A stretch of 64,000 nucleotides of DNA from Rhizobiaceae bacterium (GTDB lineage: Bacteria > Pseudomonadota > Alphaproteobacteria > Rhizobiales > Rhizobiaceae): positions 1 through 64,000 of the forward strand of contig JAEPOG010000004.1 in NCBI GenBank assembly GCA_017643025.1, read 5' to 3'. Positions within the stretch are counted from its first letter, which is position 1; every line of letters begins with the position of its first letter. Below are positions 1 through 8,110 of the stretch, piece after piece. The notes under the pieces are model-generated. The model had not been told where the DNA came from. It did no database searches and saw only the letters and a list, made by a program, of their open reading frames with translations. The translations under genes were made by a program, and so were the position numbers.

Positions 1-441
1 ATACGGGAAAGCCAGCGCGCCAGTGAACCCGACCGTCACGTCGAGGCCCATATTGCGCGACGCCTTCGCCCCCTTCGTCACCTGATCGACAGCCCATTCC
101 TGCCGCGCCTTCGGATTGTTGTGCACCTTCTCGGGCGCGAAGGCGTCGAACTGCACGTCATAGGCCGGGTGCACCGCCACCAGCTGCCCCTGCAGATGGC
201 TCGAAAGCTCCGTCACCTCGACGCCGCCTTCCGCGCACACCCCCTTCACCTCGTCGCAATAATCCTTCGACGACGCCGCCTTCTCGAGATCGAACAGCCG
301 ACCGTCCCACGACGGTATCTGCACACCCTTGTAGCCGAGATCGCCAGCCCACTTCGCCATCGACCCCAGCGAATTGAACGGCGCCGCATCCCCCGCAAAC
401 TGAGCCAGAAATATCCCAGGTCCCTTCATCGATTTGGGCAT
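1..441 (-). CDS. Sugar phosphate isomerase/epimerase family protein (partial, C-terminus beyond window)
   Basis: The N-terminal 147 residues of a xylose-isomerase-like TIM barrel protein are visible; the rest lies before base 1. The ATG at 441 is preceded by a strong GGGAGGAGGA ribosome site. Recognisable stretches are MKGPGIFLAQFAGD, LGYKGVQIPSWDGRLFD and the VTELSSHLQGQL strand, the usual first barrel strands of the family that interconverts sugars or inositol derivatives. It diverges from the epimerase gene starting at 800, and the 358-bp gap carries two TGGTnnnACCA palindromes, one overlapping its likely promoter. The substrate cannot be told from the fragment. Confident as to family, not as to reaction. 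Confidence 0.8.
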   Translation of the reverse strand, partial: MPKSMKGPGIFLAQFAGDAAPFNSLGSMAKWAGDLGYKGVQIPSWDGRLFDLEKAASSKDYCDEVKGVCAEGGVEVTELSSHLQGQLVAVHPAYDVQFDAFAPEKVHNNPKARQEWAVDQVTKGAKASRNMGLDVTVGFTGALAFPY

Positions 442-533
442 AAGAGTTCCTCCTCCCGCTTGACCGCCGCCGGTCCCAGCCTTCTGCGAGCCGGAATTCC
501 TCACCGCGCCGCGGTGCGTCAAAAAACGTCATC

Positions 534-544
534 TGGTAATACCA
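534..544. promoter_or_regulatory. TGGTAATACCA operator candidate (GntR/FadR-type)
   Basis: Palindrome TGGTAATACCA matches the TGGTnnnACCA operator form known for FadR-subfamily GntR regulators. It overlaps the -10 element of the likely promoter of the leftward isomerase gene, so binding would block polymerase. The GntR gene at 2892 is the natural candidate binder. The sister site lies exactly 180 bp away. Confidence 0.65.
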
Positions 545-713
545 AACACATGGAGAGCGTCAAGCCATGCATCGAACCTGCAGACCACGCCGCTCGATGC
601 AAATCCACGCAATCAGCGTCAGATTTTCCCAATTTTCCTGCCAATGCCAGCCTAATGCTCGATGCTTGCGGCATTCGGGATTATGCGTTAGACGATTTTT
701 CAGTAGCCTGAAT

Positions 714-724
714 TGGTCTAACCA
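714..724. promoter_or_regulatory. TGGTCTAACCA operator candidate (GntR/FadR-type)
   Basis: Palindrome TGGTCTAACCA inside the wider AATTGGTCTAACCAGATT lies 76 bp before the epimerase start at 800. The same core, with the same right flank AACCAGATTG, recurs at 10756 upstream of the transporter operon, which argues for a shared regulator rather than chance. Confidence 0.65.
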
Positions 725-799
725 GATTGGGCGCCTAGAACAAAATCAATGCGGCGGCGCGCCTTTGCCGTGACGCGGACAAACGGGAGGAACTGGACC

Positions 800-1687
800 A
801 TGCATCTTTCGACGCACAATTGGATGCGCGCCGAGCCGCTGGAAGTCACGCTGAAGCGGATCAAGCAGTTCGGTTACGAATCCATCGAAATCTCCGGCGA
901 ACCCGAGCAGTACAAGACCAACGAGACCCGCGCGCTGCTGAAAGAACACGGCATCCGCTGCTGGGGCGCGGTCACGCTGATGCTCGGCGAGCGCAATCTC
1001 GCTGCCAAGGACCAGGGCCAGCGCGAGCGCTCGGTGCAGTACGTGAAGGACGTGCTCACTATGGTGAGCGAACTCGACGGCGAGATCATCACGCTGGTTC
1101 CCGCAACCGTCGGCAAGGTCGTGCCCGACGCCACGGAGGAAGAGGAATGGGAGTGGGTGGTGGACGCCACCCGCGAATGTTTTGCCCACGCCAAGAAGGT
1201 CGGCGTGCGGGTTGCAGTGGAACCGCTCAACCGCTTCGAGACCTACCTCTTCAATCGCGGCGAGCAGGCGTTGGCGCTGGCCGATGCAGTCAGCCCCGAA
1301 TGCGGCGTTTGCCTCGACGCCTATCACATCCACATGGAGGAGTTCGACGTCGAGGAGGCCATCCGTAAGGCGGGCAAGCGCCTGTTTGACTTCCACGTCG
1401 CCGACAACAACCGTTTCGCCGCAGGCCTCGGCACCATCGACTGGAAGAAGCTCGTCGGCATCCTGAAGGACGTCGGCTACGACGGCGCTCTGACCAACGA
1501 GTTCGTCGCCCCTGTCGATCGCACGCCGGCCAACCGCTACCCCGAAATGGTCGAGCGCAACCCGGTCGACATTTCGCCCGAGCAGTTGAAATTCATCCAG
1601 GACCACGGCTCGAGCGTGCTGACCGAGAAGTTCTACACCGACCAGATGCGCATCACGGCGGAAACGCTTCTGCCGCTGATCAAGTAG
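800..1687 (+). CDS. D-tagatose/D-psicose 3-epimerase-like sugar epimerase
   Basis: A 295-residue TIM-barrel protein of the xylose-isomerase-like superfamily. The four metal ligands of D-tagatose 3-epimerase are present with the expected spacing: Glu141 in EPLNRFE, Asp173 in CLDAYH, His199 in DFHVAD and Glu234 in TNEF. The EPLNRFE stretch is characteristic of ketose 3-epimerases. The ATG at 800 is chosen because GGGAGG lies 9 bp before it; the frame is open further upstream to 749 without a ribosome site. It probably begins a rightward operon with the dehydratase and GntR genes. The exact ketose or keto-acid substrate is not evident. Confidence 0.85.
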   Translation: MHLSTHNWMRAEPLEVTLKRIKQFGYESIEISGEPEQYKTNETRALLKEHGIRCWGAVTLMLGERNLAAKDQGQRERSVQYVKDVLTMVSELDGEIITLVPATVGKVVPDATEEEEWEWVVDATRECFAHAKKVGVRVAVEPLNRFETYLFNRGEQALALADAVSPECGVCLDAYHIHMEEFDVEEAIRKAGKRLFDFHVADNNRFAAGLGTIDWKKLVGILKDVGYDGALTNEFVAPVDRTPANRYPEMVERNPVDISPEQLKFIQDHGSSVLTEKFYTDQMRITAETLLPLIK

Positions 1688-1720
1688 CAATCCGTCCTCT
1701 GGCGGGCCGCGGGTCGCGCG

Positions 1721-2890
1721 ATGCGTATCAGTAAGGTTCAGGCCTGGTGGGTCAAAATCCCGATCGACGCGAAGCGTCAGCATCGCAGCGATTTCGGCCG
1801 CCTGAAAACGTTCGACTCCGCCATCCTGCGCATCGAGACCGATGACGGGCTCGTCGGCTGGGGCGAAGGCAAGAACGCCGCCGGCAGCGCCGGCACCTAT
1901 GGCTCTCTCGTCCATCTCCTCAACAACGAGATCGGTCCGATGCTGGTCGGCCGAAATGCCGGCGACATCGTCCCGATCTGGGAGACAATCTACAACGGCG
2001 TGCGAAGCGAACTGGCAACAGCGGCAGGGCACGCACTGCCGGAGCTGTCGCGCCGCGGTTTGACGATTGCCGCGATCAGTGCCGTCGACATCGCCCTTTG
2101 GGATATCCTCGGCAAGTCGCTTGGCCAGCCGGTCTGGCAGTTGCTTGGCGGGCGCAAGTCTGACCGCCTTCCCGCTTACGCGTCAGGCGGCTGGGCGGAC
2201 GCCGGCGAAATCGGAAACCAGCTCAAATCCTACATAGACTCGGGCGGCTTCCGCGCCGTGAAGATGCGGGTCGGCGCAATGGACGGCGCGCCGCATGTTT
2301 CGGCGGCGCGCGTCCGCGCCGCGCGCAAGGCCATCGGCCCCGAGGTGGAACTGATGGTCGACGCGCATGGCACCTATACGGTGGCCGACGCCAAGCGCTT
2401 CGTTCACATGGTCGCCGATTGCGACCTCGCCTGGTTCGAGGAACCGGTGATCGCTGACGACAAGCGCGGCATGGCCGAGGTGCGGGCCGCCGGGCCGGTG
2501 CCGATCGCGGCTGGTGAATCCGAAGCGACGCGTTTCGCCTTCCGCGAGCTTGCGGTATTGCGCTCCGCCGATATCTTTCAGCCCGATCCGGCATTCTGCG
2601 GTGGCATCACCGAGGCCATGCGCATCGGCGCCATCGCCAGCGCCTTTAATTTGCGTTTCGCGCCGCATCTGTGGGCAGGGGCGCCCTGCTTCTTTGCCGG
2701 CCTCCATGTCTGCGCCGCCTCGCCGGCGAGTTTCGTGGTCGAATATTCGCTCGGTGCAAATCCGATGATCCACGATCTGGTCGAGGAGACCGTGAAGGTC
2801 GAGGATGGTATGATCGCGATTCCCGACGCACCGGGACTGGGCTTGACGATTTCGGAGCGTTTTCTGGAGAAACACGCGCAAGGCTGCTGA
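1721..2890 (+). CDS. Mandelate racemase/muconate lactonizing enzyme family (enolase superfamily) protein
   Basis: A 389-residue enolase-superfamily enzyme, probably a sugar-acid dehydratase or racemase. Metal ligands are Asp214 (MVDAHG), Glu240 (WFEEP) and Glu266 (AAGES). Lys181 in the KMR motif and His316 (APHLWAG), paired with Asp289 (QPDPAFCGG), are the likely acid/base residues. This arrangement is that of the mandelate-racemase subgroup, with KxR in place of the usual KxK. It starts 33 bp after the epimerase, and the GntR gene starts 1 bp after its stop, so the three are probably co-transcribed. Substrate unknown. Confidence 0.88.
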   Translation: MRISKVQAWWVKIPIDAKRQHRSDFGRLKTFDSAILRIETDDGLVGWGEGKNAAGSAGTYGSLVHLLNNEIGPMLVGRNAGDIVPIWETIYNGVRSELATAAGHALPELSRRGLTIAAISAVDIALWDILGKSLGQPVWQLLGGRKSDRLPAYASGGWADAGEIGNQLKSYIDSGGFRAVKMRVGAMDGAPHVSAARVRAARKAIGPEVELMVDAHGTYTVADAKRFVHMVADCDLAWFEEPVIADDKRGMAEVRAAGPVPIAAGESEATRFAFRELAVLRSADIFQPDPAFCGGITEAMRIGAIASAFNLRFAPHLWAGAPCFFAGLHVCAASPASFVVEYSLGANPMIHDLVEETVKVEDGMIAIPDAPGLGLTISERFLEKHAQGC

Positions 2891-2891
2891 A

Positions 2892-3608
2892 ATGAAGGAA
2901 AACGGCCTGCTGCCGGATCTGGCGGCGTATCTCTACACCTACTCCAACACCGAGAAGGGCCGTACCCCGTCGGAGCGCGAGCTTGCCGACCATTTTTCCG
3001 TGAGCCGCGGTCAGATACGCGAAGCGCTGGCCATCCTGGAAGCGATGCGCATCGTCGAGCGCCGCGCTAAGTCGGGCATCTACCTCACCACGACCGACAC
3101 CAGCGTCGAGGCGCTGGCGCTGTTCGCCAAGGCCGGGCTGCCGCTCGACCCGATCCAGATTTACGAGACGGTCGAACTCAGGAAGATCCACGAGATCAAG
3201 GCCGCCGAGCTCGCCTGCAGTCGCGCCACCGAGGAAAACTTCGAGCGCCTGCGCGAAATCCTGAAAATTTCCGAGGGCAAGGTCGCCAAGGGCGAACCTC
3301 TGGCGCGCGAGGACCGCGATTTCCACCTCGAAATCGTGCGCGCCACCAAGAACAGCGTCTTTCACAAGATCTGTTCGATCTACTACGTCATGGGCGAGCA
3401 GCGCCTGCCGGTCTATTTCTCCGATCCCGAGCGCGGACGCCGCTCGCATGCCGAGCACATCCAGATCTACGAGGCGCTGGTCCGCCGCGACGGCAACCTC
3501 GCCCAGGCGCTGATGAGCGCGCATCTTCAGGGCGCGGAGAGCTACTGGAAAGGCCTTATCCGCGGCCCGGGCGCCGAGAAGCCCGACGAGCAGCTCGAGA
3601 AGGCCTAG
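2892..3608 (+). CDS. GntR family (FadR/FCD subfamily) transcriptional regulator
   Basis: A 238-residue regulator with an N-terminal winged helix-turn-helix (about residues 8-75; TPSERELADHFSVSRGQIREAL) and an all-helical FCD ligand domain (about 90-225). FCD metal-site residues are visible in DRDFHLEIV, in the SHAEHIQIYEAL helix and in MSAHLQGAE. The family binds sugar acids or other carboxylates and usually represses. It lies inside the putative operon, 1 bp after the dehydratase stop. The TGGTnnnACCA palindromes at 534, 714, 10576 and 10756 fit the family's operator type, so it probably controls both the catabolic genes and the ABC importer. The ligand is not known. Confidence 0.92.
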   Translation: MKENGLLPDLAAYLYTYSNTEKGRTPSERELADHFSVSRGQIREALAILEAMRIVERRAKSGIYLTTTDTSVEALALFAKAGLPLDPIQIYETVELRKIHEIKAAELACSRATEENFERLREILKISEGKVAKGEPLAREDRDFHLEIVRATKNSVFHKICSIYYVMGEQRLPVYFSDPERGRRSHAEHIQIYEALVRRDGNLAQALMSAHLQGAESYWKGLIRGPGAEKPDEQLEKA

Positions 3609-3679
3609 TCGCCGCCCCTTGCGGACAGGCGCGTCTCGCGCCAAACCGGTTTACCGAACGCCGCCAGAGATTCCGCGCC

Positions 3680-4660
3680 TTGCCCGACATATTCTCCACC
3701 CACAATCTGCACCCCGACGCCGCCGCCATGCTGGAGAAGCTCGGCGATCTGCGTTTCGCCTCGTCGCCCGATCCCGACACGCTGCTCAAGGAAGGCGCGG
3801 CCGCCGACATCCTCATTGTCCGCGCTCCCCTGCCGCCGGCGCTGTTCGAGCGCGCCCCGAAGCTGCGCGCGGCGATCCGGCATGGTGCGGGGCTCGACAT
3901 GATCCCGATGGCCGCCGCCAACAAGGCAGGCGTGCTCGTCGCCAACACGCCGGGCGTCAACGCACGCTCGGTCGCCGAATATGTCTTCTTCGCCGCAATG
4001 GCCCTGCTGCGCCGGTTTCGCTCCGTCGACCGCGATCTGCGCACCGACGGCTGGGTCGCGGCGCGTCGCCATGCCGACATAGCTGGCGACCTCGATGGCC
4101 GCACCCTCGGCGTCATAGGCTACGGCAATATCGGCAGCCGCGTCTGCGAGATCGGCGCTTTGGGCTTCGGCCTCGACGTGCTGGTGCACAGCCGTACGTC
4201 CAAAAACGCACCCGCCGGCGTCCGCTTCGTCGGCCTCGACGAACTTGCCACAAATGCCGACATCATCGCGCTATGCTGCCCGCTGACCGAGGAGACGCGC
4301 GGCCTGGTCGATGCGCGCCTCATCGGCCTGATGAAGCCGGACGCGCTAATCATCAACATCTCGCGCGGTCCCGTCATCGACGACGAAGCGATGCTCGCGG
4401 CACTGCGCTCAGACCGCATAGGCGGCGCAGCTCTCGATGTCTTCGCGCAGCAGCCGCTGTCGCCGGACCACCCCTATCTCGGCTTCGACAATGTGATCGT
4501 CACGCCGCATATGTCGGGCATCACGGAAGGCAGCATGCGCCGTATGGGCGTCGGCGCGGCGGAGGAAGCCGCGCGGGTTCTACACGGAGAGTTGCCGGTA
4601 AACTTCTGCAATCCGGAAGTGCTCGAGACCTATCTCAAGCGGTTTCCAACCGCCCGATAA
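3680..4660 (+). CDS. D-isomer-specific 2-hydroxyacid dehydrogenase
   Basis: A 326-residue NAD(P)-dependent oxidoreductase of the phosphoglycerate/glyoxylate reductase family. The dinucleotide motif GVIGYGNIG is at residues 144-152. Catalytic Arg229 (NISRGP) and His277 (VTPHMSG) are present, but the Glu expected in DVFxxEPL is Gln258 (DVFAQQPL). The start is TTG at 3680; no ATG gives the conserved N-terminus. It follows the GntR gene by 71 bp and is followed by a strong hairpin. Likely role: reduction or oxidation of a 2-keto/2-hydroxy acid formed in the sugar-acid pathway. Confidence 0.87.
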   Translation: MPDIFSTHNLHPDAAAMLEKLGDLRFASSPDPDTLLKEGAAADILIVRAPLPPALFERAPKLRAAIRHGAGLDMIPMAAANKAGVLVANTPGVNARSVAEYVFFAAMALLRRFRSVDRDLRTDGWVAARRHADIAGDLDGRTLGVIGYGNIGSRVCEIGALGFGLDVLVHSRTSKNAPAGVRFVGLDELATNADIIALCCPLTEETRGLVDARLIGLMKPDALIINISRGPVIDDEAMLAALRSDRIGGAALDVFAQQPLSPDHPYLGFDNVIVTPHMSGITEGSMRRMGVGAAEEAARVLHGELPVNFCNPEVLETYLKRFPTAR

Positions 4661-4691
4661 ACGACAGCCGCCCGTTCGGGGCGGCTGTCGT
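4661..4691. terminator. Hairpin between convergent genes, probable bidirectional terminator
   Basis: A perfect 13-bp stem (4661-4673 with 4679-4691) around a 5-base GTTCG loop lies directly after the 2-hydroxyacid dehydrogenase stop and before the end of the convergent ABC ATPase. The T-run is poor on either side (TCTCCT to the right, TTTATC to the left). Confidence 0.75.
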
Positions 4692-4727
4692 CTCCTCGCG
4701 AGTGTGCCCTGCCAGGGAGGGCGCCGG

Positions 4728-5804
4728 TCAGGCGCTGTGACGCAGGCTCATCCCGCTGGTCTTGTCGAACAGGACAACCTTTTCCGGATTCCACGAGAAA
4801 TTCACGGTCTCGTCGATGGCGAGGCTGTCGCGCGCCGAAGTGGTGAGCCGAAACAGCGTCTCGCCGGCCCGCAGCGTCACGATCTTCGCCACGCCATGGT
4901 TCTCGATGTCGTGGATTTCGGCCTTCGCCTGACCGCCGGACTCGAGGAACATGTCCTCCGGGCGGATGCCGAATGTCAGTTGCCGCCCGTCTGTCGAGCC
5001 GTTGGCCTTCGCCGCCACCGGCAGGCTGAACCCGGCATCGGCCACCGCCTTGCCGGACGACAACTTGCCGTCGAAAAGATTCATCGGCGGCGAACCGACC
5101 GACTGCGCCACGAAGGTATTGCGCGGATTGCCGTAGACCTCGGCCGGCGTGCCGACCTGCACCAGCTTGCCCCTGTCGAGCACGCCGATGCGGTCGCCCA
5201 TCGACATCGCTTCCACCTGATCATGCGTCACGAACAGGAACGTCGCGCCGAGGTTCATCTGCAGGTTCTTGAGCTCGGTTCTCAGCGCCTCGCGCAGCTT
5301 CGCATCGAGCGCCGACAGCGGCTCGTCCATCAGGAAGACACGCGGCTGGCGCACGATGGCGCGCCCGATGGAAACGCGCTGCATTTCGCCGCCCGACAGC
5401 TTGTCCGTCTTGCGATCGAGCAGATGCGTGATCTGCAGCGTCTTGGCCACCCGGTCGACCCGCTCCGCGATGTCGGCCGCATCGACCTGGCGGATGCGCG
5501 ACTTGAGTGGAAACTCGAGGTTCTCGCGCACCGTGTAACGCGGGTAGAGCGAGTATTGCTGCAGCACAAGCGCCACGTCGCGCTCCGCCGCGCCCCAGTC
5601 GTTGACGTTGACGCCGTCGATCAGCACGTCGCCTTCGCTCGGCTTTTCCAGACCGGCGACGATACGCAGTGTCGTCGTCTTGCCGGCGCCGGTTTCGCCG
5701 AGAAGGACGAAGAACTGGCCGTCCTCGATTTCCAGGTCGAGACCCCGCAGCGCCGTCTTGGCGCCGAACGTCTTGGATATGTTTCTCAGCTCGATATGAG
5801 CCAT
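4728..5804 (-). CDS. Carbohydrate ABC importer ATP-binding protein (second ATPase)
   Basis: A 358-residue MalK/UgpC-type ATPase. Walker A is GETGAGKTTT (about residues 36-45), the signature LSGGEMQRVSIGRA, Walker B VFLMDEPLSALD, and the H-loop VTHD. The C-terminal third is the OB-fold/TOBE regulatory region. It lies 3 bp after a second, distinct ATPase gene. Two unequal ATPases with an SGG(E/D)MQR signature are typical of rhizobial glycerol- or polyol-type importers that use a heterodimeric ATPase. Last gene of the leftward operon starting at 10421. Substrate likely a sugar or polyol matching the epimerase cluster. Confidence 0.9.
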   Translation of the reverse strand: MAHIELRNISKTFGAKTALRGLDLEIEDGQFFVLLGETGAGKTTTLRIVAGLEKPSEGDVLIDGVNVNDWGAAERDVALVLQQYSLYPRYTVRENLEFPLKSRIRQVDAADIAERVDRVAKTLQITHLLDRKTDKLSGGEMQRVSIGRAIVRQPRVFLMDEPLSALDAKLREALRTELKNLQMNLGATFLFVTHDQVEAMSMGDRIGVLDRGKLVQVGTPAEVYGNPRNTFVAQSVGSPPMNLFDGKLSSGKAVADAGFSLPVAAKANGSTDGRQLTFGIRPEDMFLESGGQAKAEIHDIENHGVAKIVTLRAGETLFRLTTSARDSLAIDETVNFSWNPEKVVLFDKTSGMSLRHSA

Positions 5805-5807
5805 GCC

Positions 5808-6911
5808 TTAAAGCCTCACCCCGAGTGACTTTCCGCTGCCGGTGTCGAAGAAATGCGCCTGCGCGGGATCGATCCGTGCATGCACCTTCTCGCCTACCTT
5901 GGGCACGAAGCCCGACGGCGTGCGCGCCCTGATCATTCCGGTCCCGACTTTCAGGTCCACAATGTCGTGCGAACCGAGAGGTTCGATGATCTGCGCCTCA
6001 AGCGGCACGTAGCCGGCCTTGGCCTCGTGCGAAACGAGAATGCCTTCTGGGCGCACGCCTACCTTGAGTCCGCCGGCGGCATGGCCGTTGAGCCGCGAAA
6101 GCAATTCGCGCGGGAACTCGAAACCGGGATCGGCGGGGTCTAGATGGATGCGAACCTTTCCGCCTTCATCGGCCACCTTGGCATCGGCGACGTTCATGAC
6201 CGGGCTGCCGACGAACTGCGCAACGAACAGATTTTCAGGATGGCCGTAGACCTCCTCCGGCGTTCCCACCTGCTGGAGCACACCCTCGTGCATGATGACG
6301 ATACGGTCGGCGAGGCTCATCGCCTCGACCTGGTCGTGGGTGACGTAGATCGTGGTCGAACCCTGCCGCACGTGCAGGCGCTTGATCTCGGCCCGCATTT
6401 CCTCGCGCAGCTTTGTGTCGAGCGCGCCGATAGGCTCGTCCATCAGCATCGCCTTGGGCTGACGCACCAGCGCCCGGCCGATCGCAACGCGCTGCATGTC
6501 GCCGCCGGAAAGCGCCGAGGGTCGGCGTTCCAGCAGGTCGGTGATGCGAAGCACGCCGGCAATCTCGCGCACCCGCTTGTCGGCATCTGCGCTGCTTGTG
6601 CGCGTTGCGTGCAGCGGGAAGGCGATGTTCTGGTAGACGGTCATATGCGGGTAGAGTGAGAACGATTGGAACACCATCGCGATGTCCCGGTCCGAGCACT
6701 TGAGGTGCTGCACCGCGCTGCCGTCGATCAGGATGTCGCCCTCGTCGATGGTTTCCAGCCCGGCGATTGCCCGCAGGGTCGTGGTCTTGCCGCAACCGGA
6801 CTGGCCGAGCATGACGATGAACTCGCCATCGGCGATGTCCAAATTCATGTCCTTGATGACCTGGTTCGAGCCGAACCACTTCTGGACGCCGCGAAGCTCT
6901 ATCTGGGTCAT
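5808..6911 (-). CDS. Carbohydrate ABC importer ATP-binding protein (first ATPase)
   Basis: A 367-residue MalK/UgpC-type ATPase with Walker A GQSGCGKTTT, signature LSGGDMQRVAIGRA, Walker B AMLMDEPIGALD and H-loop VTHD, followed by the C-terminal TOBE/OB region containing the VGVRPEGI strand. It starts inside the end of the small membrane-protein gene (4-bp overlap at 6908-6911), which indicates translational coupling. It is clearly different from its downstream neighbour, so the transporter probably carries one copy of each. The polypeptide powers uptake through the two permeases encoded just upstream. Confidence 0.9.
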   Translation of the reverse strand: MTQIELRGVQKWFGSNQVIKDMNLDIADGEFIVMLGQSGCGKTTTLRAIAGLETIDEGDILIDGSAVQHLKCSDRDIAMVFQSFSLYPHMTVYQNIAFPLHATRTSSADADKRVREIAGVLRITDLLERRPSALSGGDMQRVAIGRALVRQPKAMLMDEPIGALDTKLREEMRAEIKRLHVRQGSTTIYVTHDQVEAMSLADRIVIMHEGVLQQVGTPEEVYGHPENLFVAQFVGSPVMNVADAKVADEGGKVRIHLDPADPGFEFPRELLSRLNGHAAGGLKVGVRPEGILVSHEAKAGYVPLEAQIIEPLGSHDIVDLKVGTGMIRARTPSGFVPKVGEKVHARIDPAQAHFFDTGSGKSLGVRL

Positions 6912-7153
6912 GCCTTGCCCTCGCGGTGGTCGGACACGTCGAATACCTCATCCTCGACATCCTCGTCGGTGCCGATCGATCCCGGCCCGATATGCGAGGT
7001 TATGATGAAGCCTATCAGCCCGACAATGATGATTGTCACACCGTAGCGGTGCAGGAACAGGTTCCACGGCTGGCAGAGCGCCACGATGCCGAAGATCATC
7101 AGCCACATGGAGCCCGGCTCCAGGTATCGGCGATTGAGTTCGCGAAAGCTCAT
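6908..7153 (-). CDS. Small hypothetical membrane protein within ABC importer operon
   Basis: An 81-residue protein starting MSFRELNRRYLEPG. It has two hydrophobic segments (about residues 16-30 and 37-52; WLMIFGIVALC and VTIIIVGLIGFII) and an acidic tail (GTDEDVEDEVFDVSDHREGKA). The start at 7153 overlaps the permease stop by 4 bp, and its stop overlaps the next ATPase start by 4 bp, so it is translated as part of the operon. I do not recognise the family. Position suggests an accessory subunit of the importer, comparable to the small membrane proteins found in some rhizobial polyol transporters, though it does not resemble the DUF2160 protein I know from those. Confidence 0.7.
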   Translation of the reverse strand: MSFRELNRRYLEPGSMWLMIFGIVALCQPWNLFLHRYGVTIIIVGLIGFIITSHIGPGSIGTDEDVEDEVFDVSDHREGKA

Positions 7154-8109
7154 TTGCGGATTGCTCCGAAGCTCATGCCTCTCAGCAGATGGTTGCGCAG
7201 GAGGAAGGTGAAGATCGCCACCGGCAGCAGGAACAGGAAGGTGCCCGCCGCGATCACGGTCCAGTCCGGCAGGCCGGAACCGACCTGGCTCGGAATGAAG
7301 GGCGGCGCGGTCTGCGCTTTCCTGTTGGTCATGATCAGCGCGAATGCATACTCGTTCCAGGCGATGATGAAGCAGAACACCGCCGTCGCCGCGATGCCGG
7401 TCACCGCTTCCGGCAGCACCACCTTGAAGAAGGCCTGCATGCGCGTATAGCCGTCGACAAGCGCCGCCTCCTCGTACTCCTTGGGTATCTCGTCGATGAA
7501 GCCCTTCATCAGCCAGACGGAGAACGACAGGTTGAAGGCCGTGTAGAGGATGATCAGCCCGATATGCGTGTCGTTCAGGCCGAATACGCGGTACATCAGG
7601 AACATCGGGATCGCCACCACCACGGGTGGCAACATTCGGGTGGATAATATAAAGAACAGCCAGTCCTGCTCCCCCGCCACCTTGAAGCGCGAGAACCCGT
7701 AGGCCGTCAGCGTTCCCATCCCCACCGCCAGTACGGTCGACACCACCGCCACTATGAGCGAGTTTGCGAAGCGGTCCGGATAGCCTGAAAGCTGCACCTC
7801 GCCCCGGCCGTCGCGCACGACCTTTTCGCCGCCGTCGAAGACGAGACGCTCCCACCAGGGCGCGGCCTCGTATTCTTCCTGCGTCGGCTGCTCGCGCAGC
7901 TGCGAGCGGCGCAGGAACAGTTTTACGAACGGGCCGATCTCCGGCTCGAACATGACCGTCGGCGGGATAGTGGTGGCCAGGTGGCGCGGCTTGAAGGCCG
8001 TCGAGGCGATCCAGTAGATCGGTGCCAGGAAGATGATCGTCACCACCAGCACGGCGACGATCGCCGTCCGGTTGAGCGCGACTTCGGAGCGTGTCTTGAC
8101 TGCGGCCAC
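7150..8109 (-). CDS. Carbohydrate ABC importer permease, MalG type
   Basis: A 319-residue inner-membrane permease with about six membrane spans and the binding-protein-dependent transport (EAA) loop near residues 212-231 (YEEAALVDGYTRMQAFFKVVLP). A long extracytoplasmic insert of about 80 residues (residues 35-115) precedes the second span, which is larger than in E. coli MalG. It lies 1 bp after the MalF-like gene and overlaps the small membrane-protein gene, so it belongs to the leftward operon. It forms the translocation pathway together with the neighbouring permease. Confidence 0.9.
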   Translation of the reverse strand: MAAVKTRSEVALNRTAIVAVLVVTIIFLAPIYWIASTAFKPRHLATTIPPTVMFEPEIGPFVKLFLRRSQLREQPTQEEYEAAPWWERLVFDGGEKVVRDGRGEVQLSGYPDRFANSLIVAVVSTVLAVGMGTLTAYGFSRFKVAGEQDWLFFILSTRMLPPVVVAIPMFLMYRVFGLNDTHIGLIILYTAFNLSFSVWLMKGFIDEIPKEYEEAALVDGYTRMQAFFKVVLPEAVTGIAATAVFCFIIAWNEYAFALIMTNRKAQTAPPFIPSQVGSGLPDWTVIAAGTFLFLLPVAIFTFLLRNHLLRGMSFGAIRK

Positions 8110-8110
8110 C

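Larger units (their letters stand above)
442..799. promoter_or_regulatory. Divergent intergenic region with two operator-like palindromes
   Basis: This 358-bp gap separates two divergently transcribed sugar isomerase/epimerase genes and has no credible coding sequence. It holds two TGGTnnnACCA palindromes (534-544 and 714-724). It also holds a minus-strand promoter candidate with a -35-like TTGACG (complement of 558-563) and a -10-like TATTAC (complement of 536-541) that overlaps the first palindrome. The ribosome site for the rightward gene is GGGAGG at 785-790. Confidence 0.6.

Noticed and set aside
746-2032. 428-codon minus-strand open frame over the epimerase and dehydratase genes
   Set aside because: Opposite two enzymes whose active-site residues are all readable; the frame itself has no family features.
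3628-3652. Adjacent palindromes GGCGCGTCTCGCGCC and AAACCGGTTT before the 2-hydroxyacid dehydrogenase
   Set aside because: Suggestive of an operator, and the first partly resembles the GTCTC half-sites of the TetR site, but short GC-rich palindromes are expected by chance and no second copy was found to support it.
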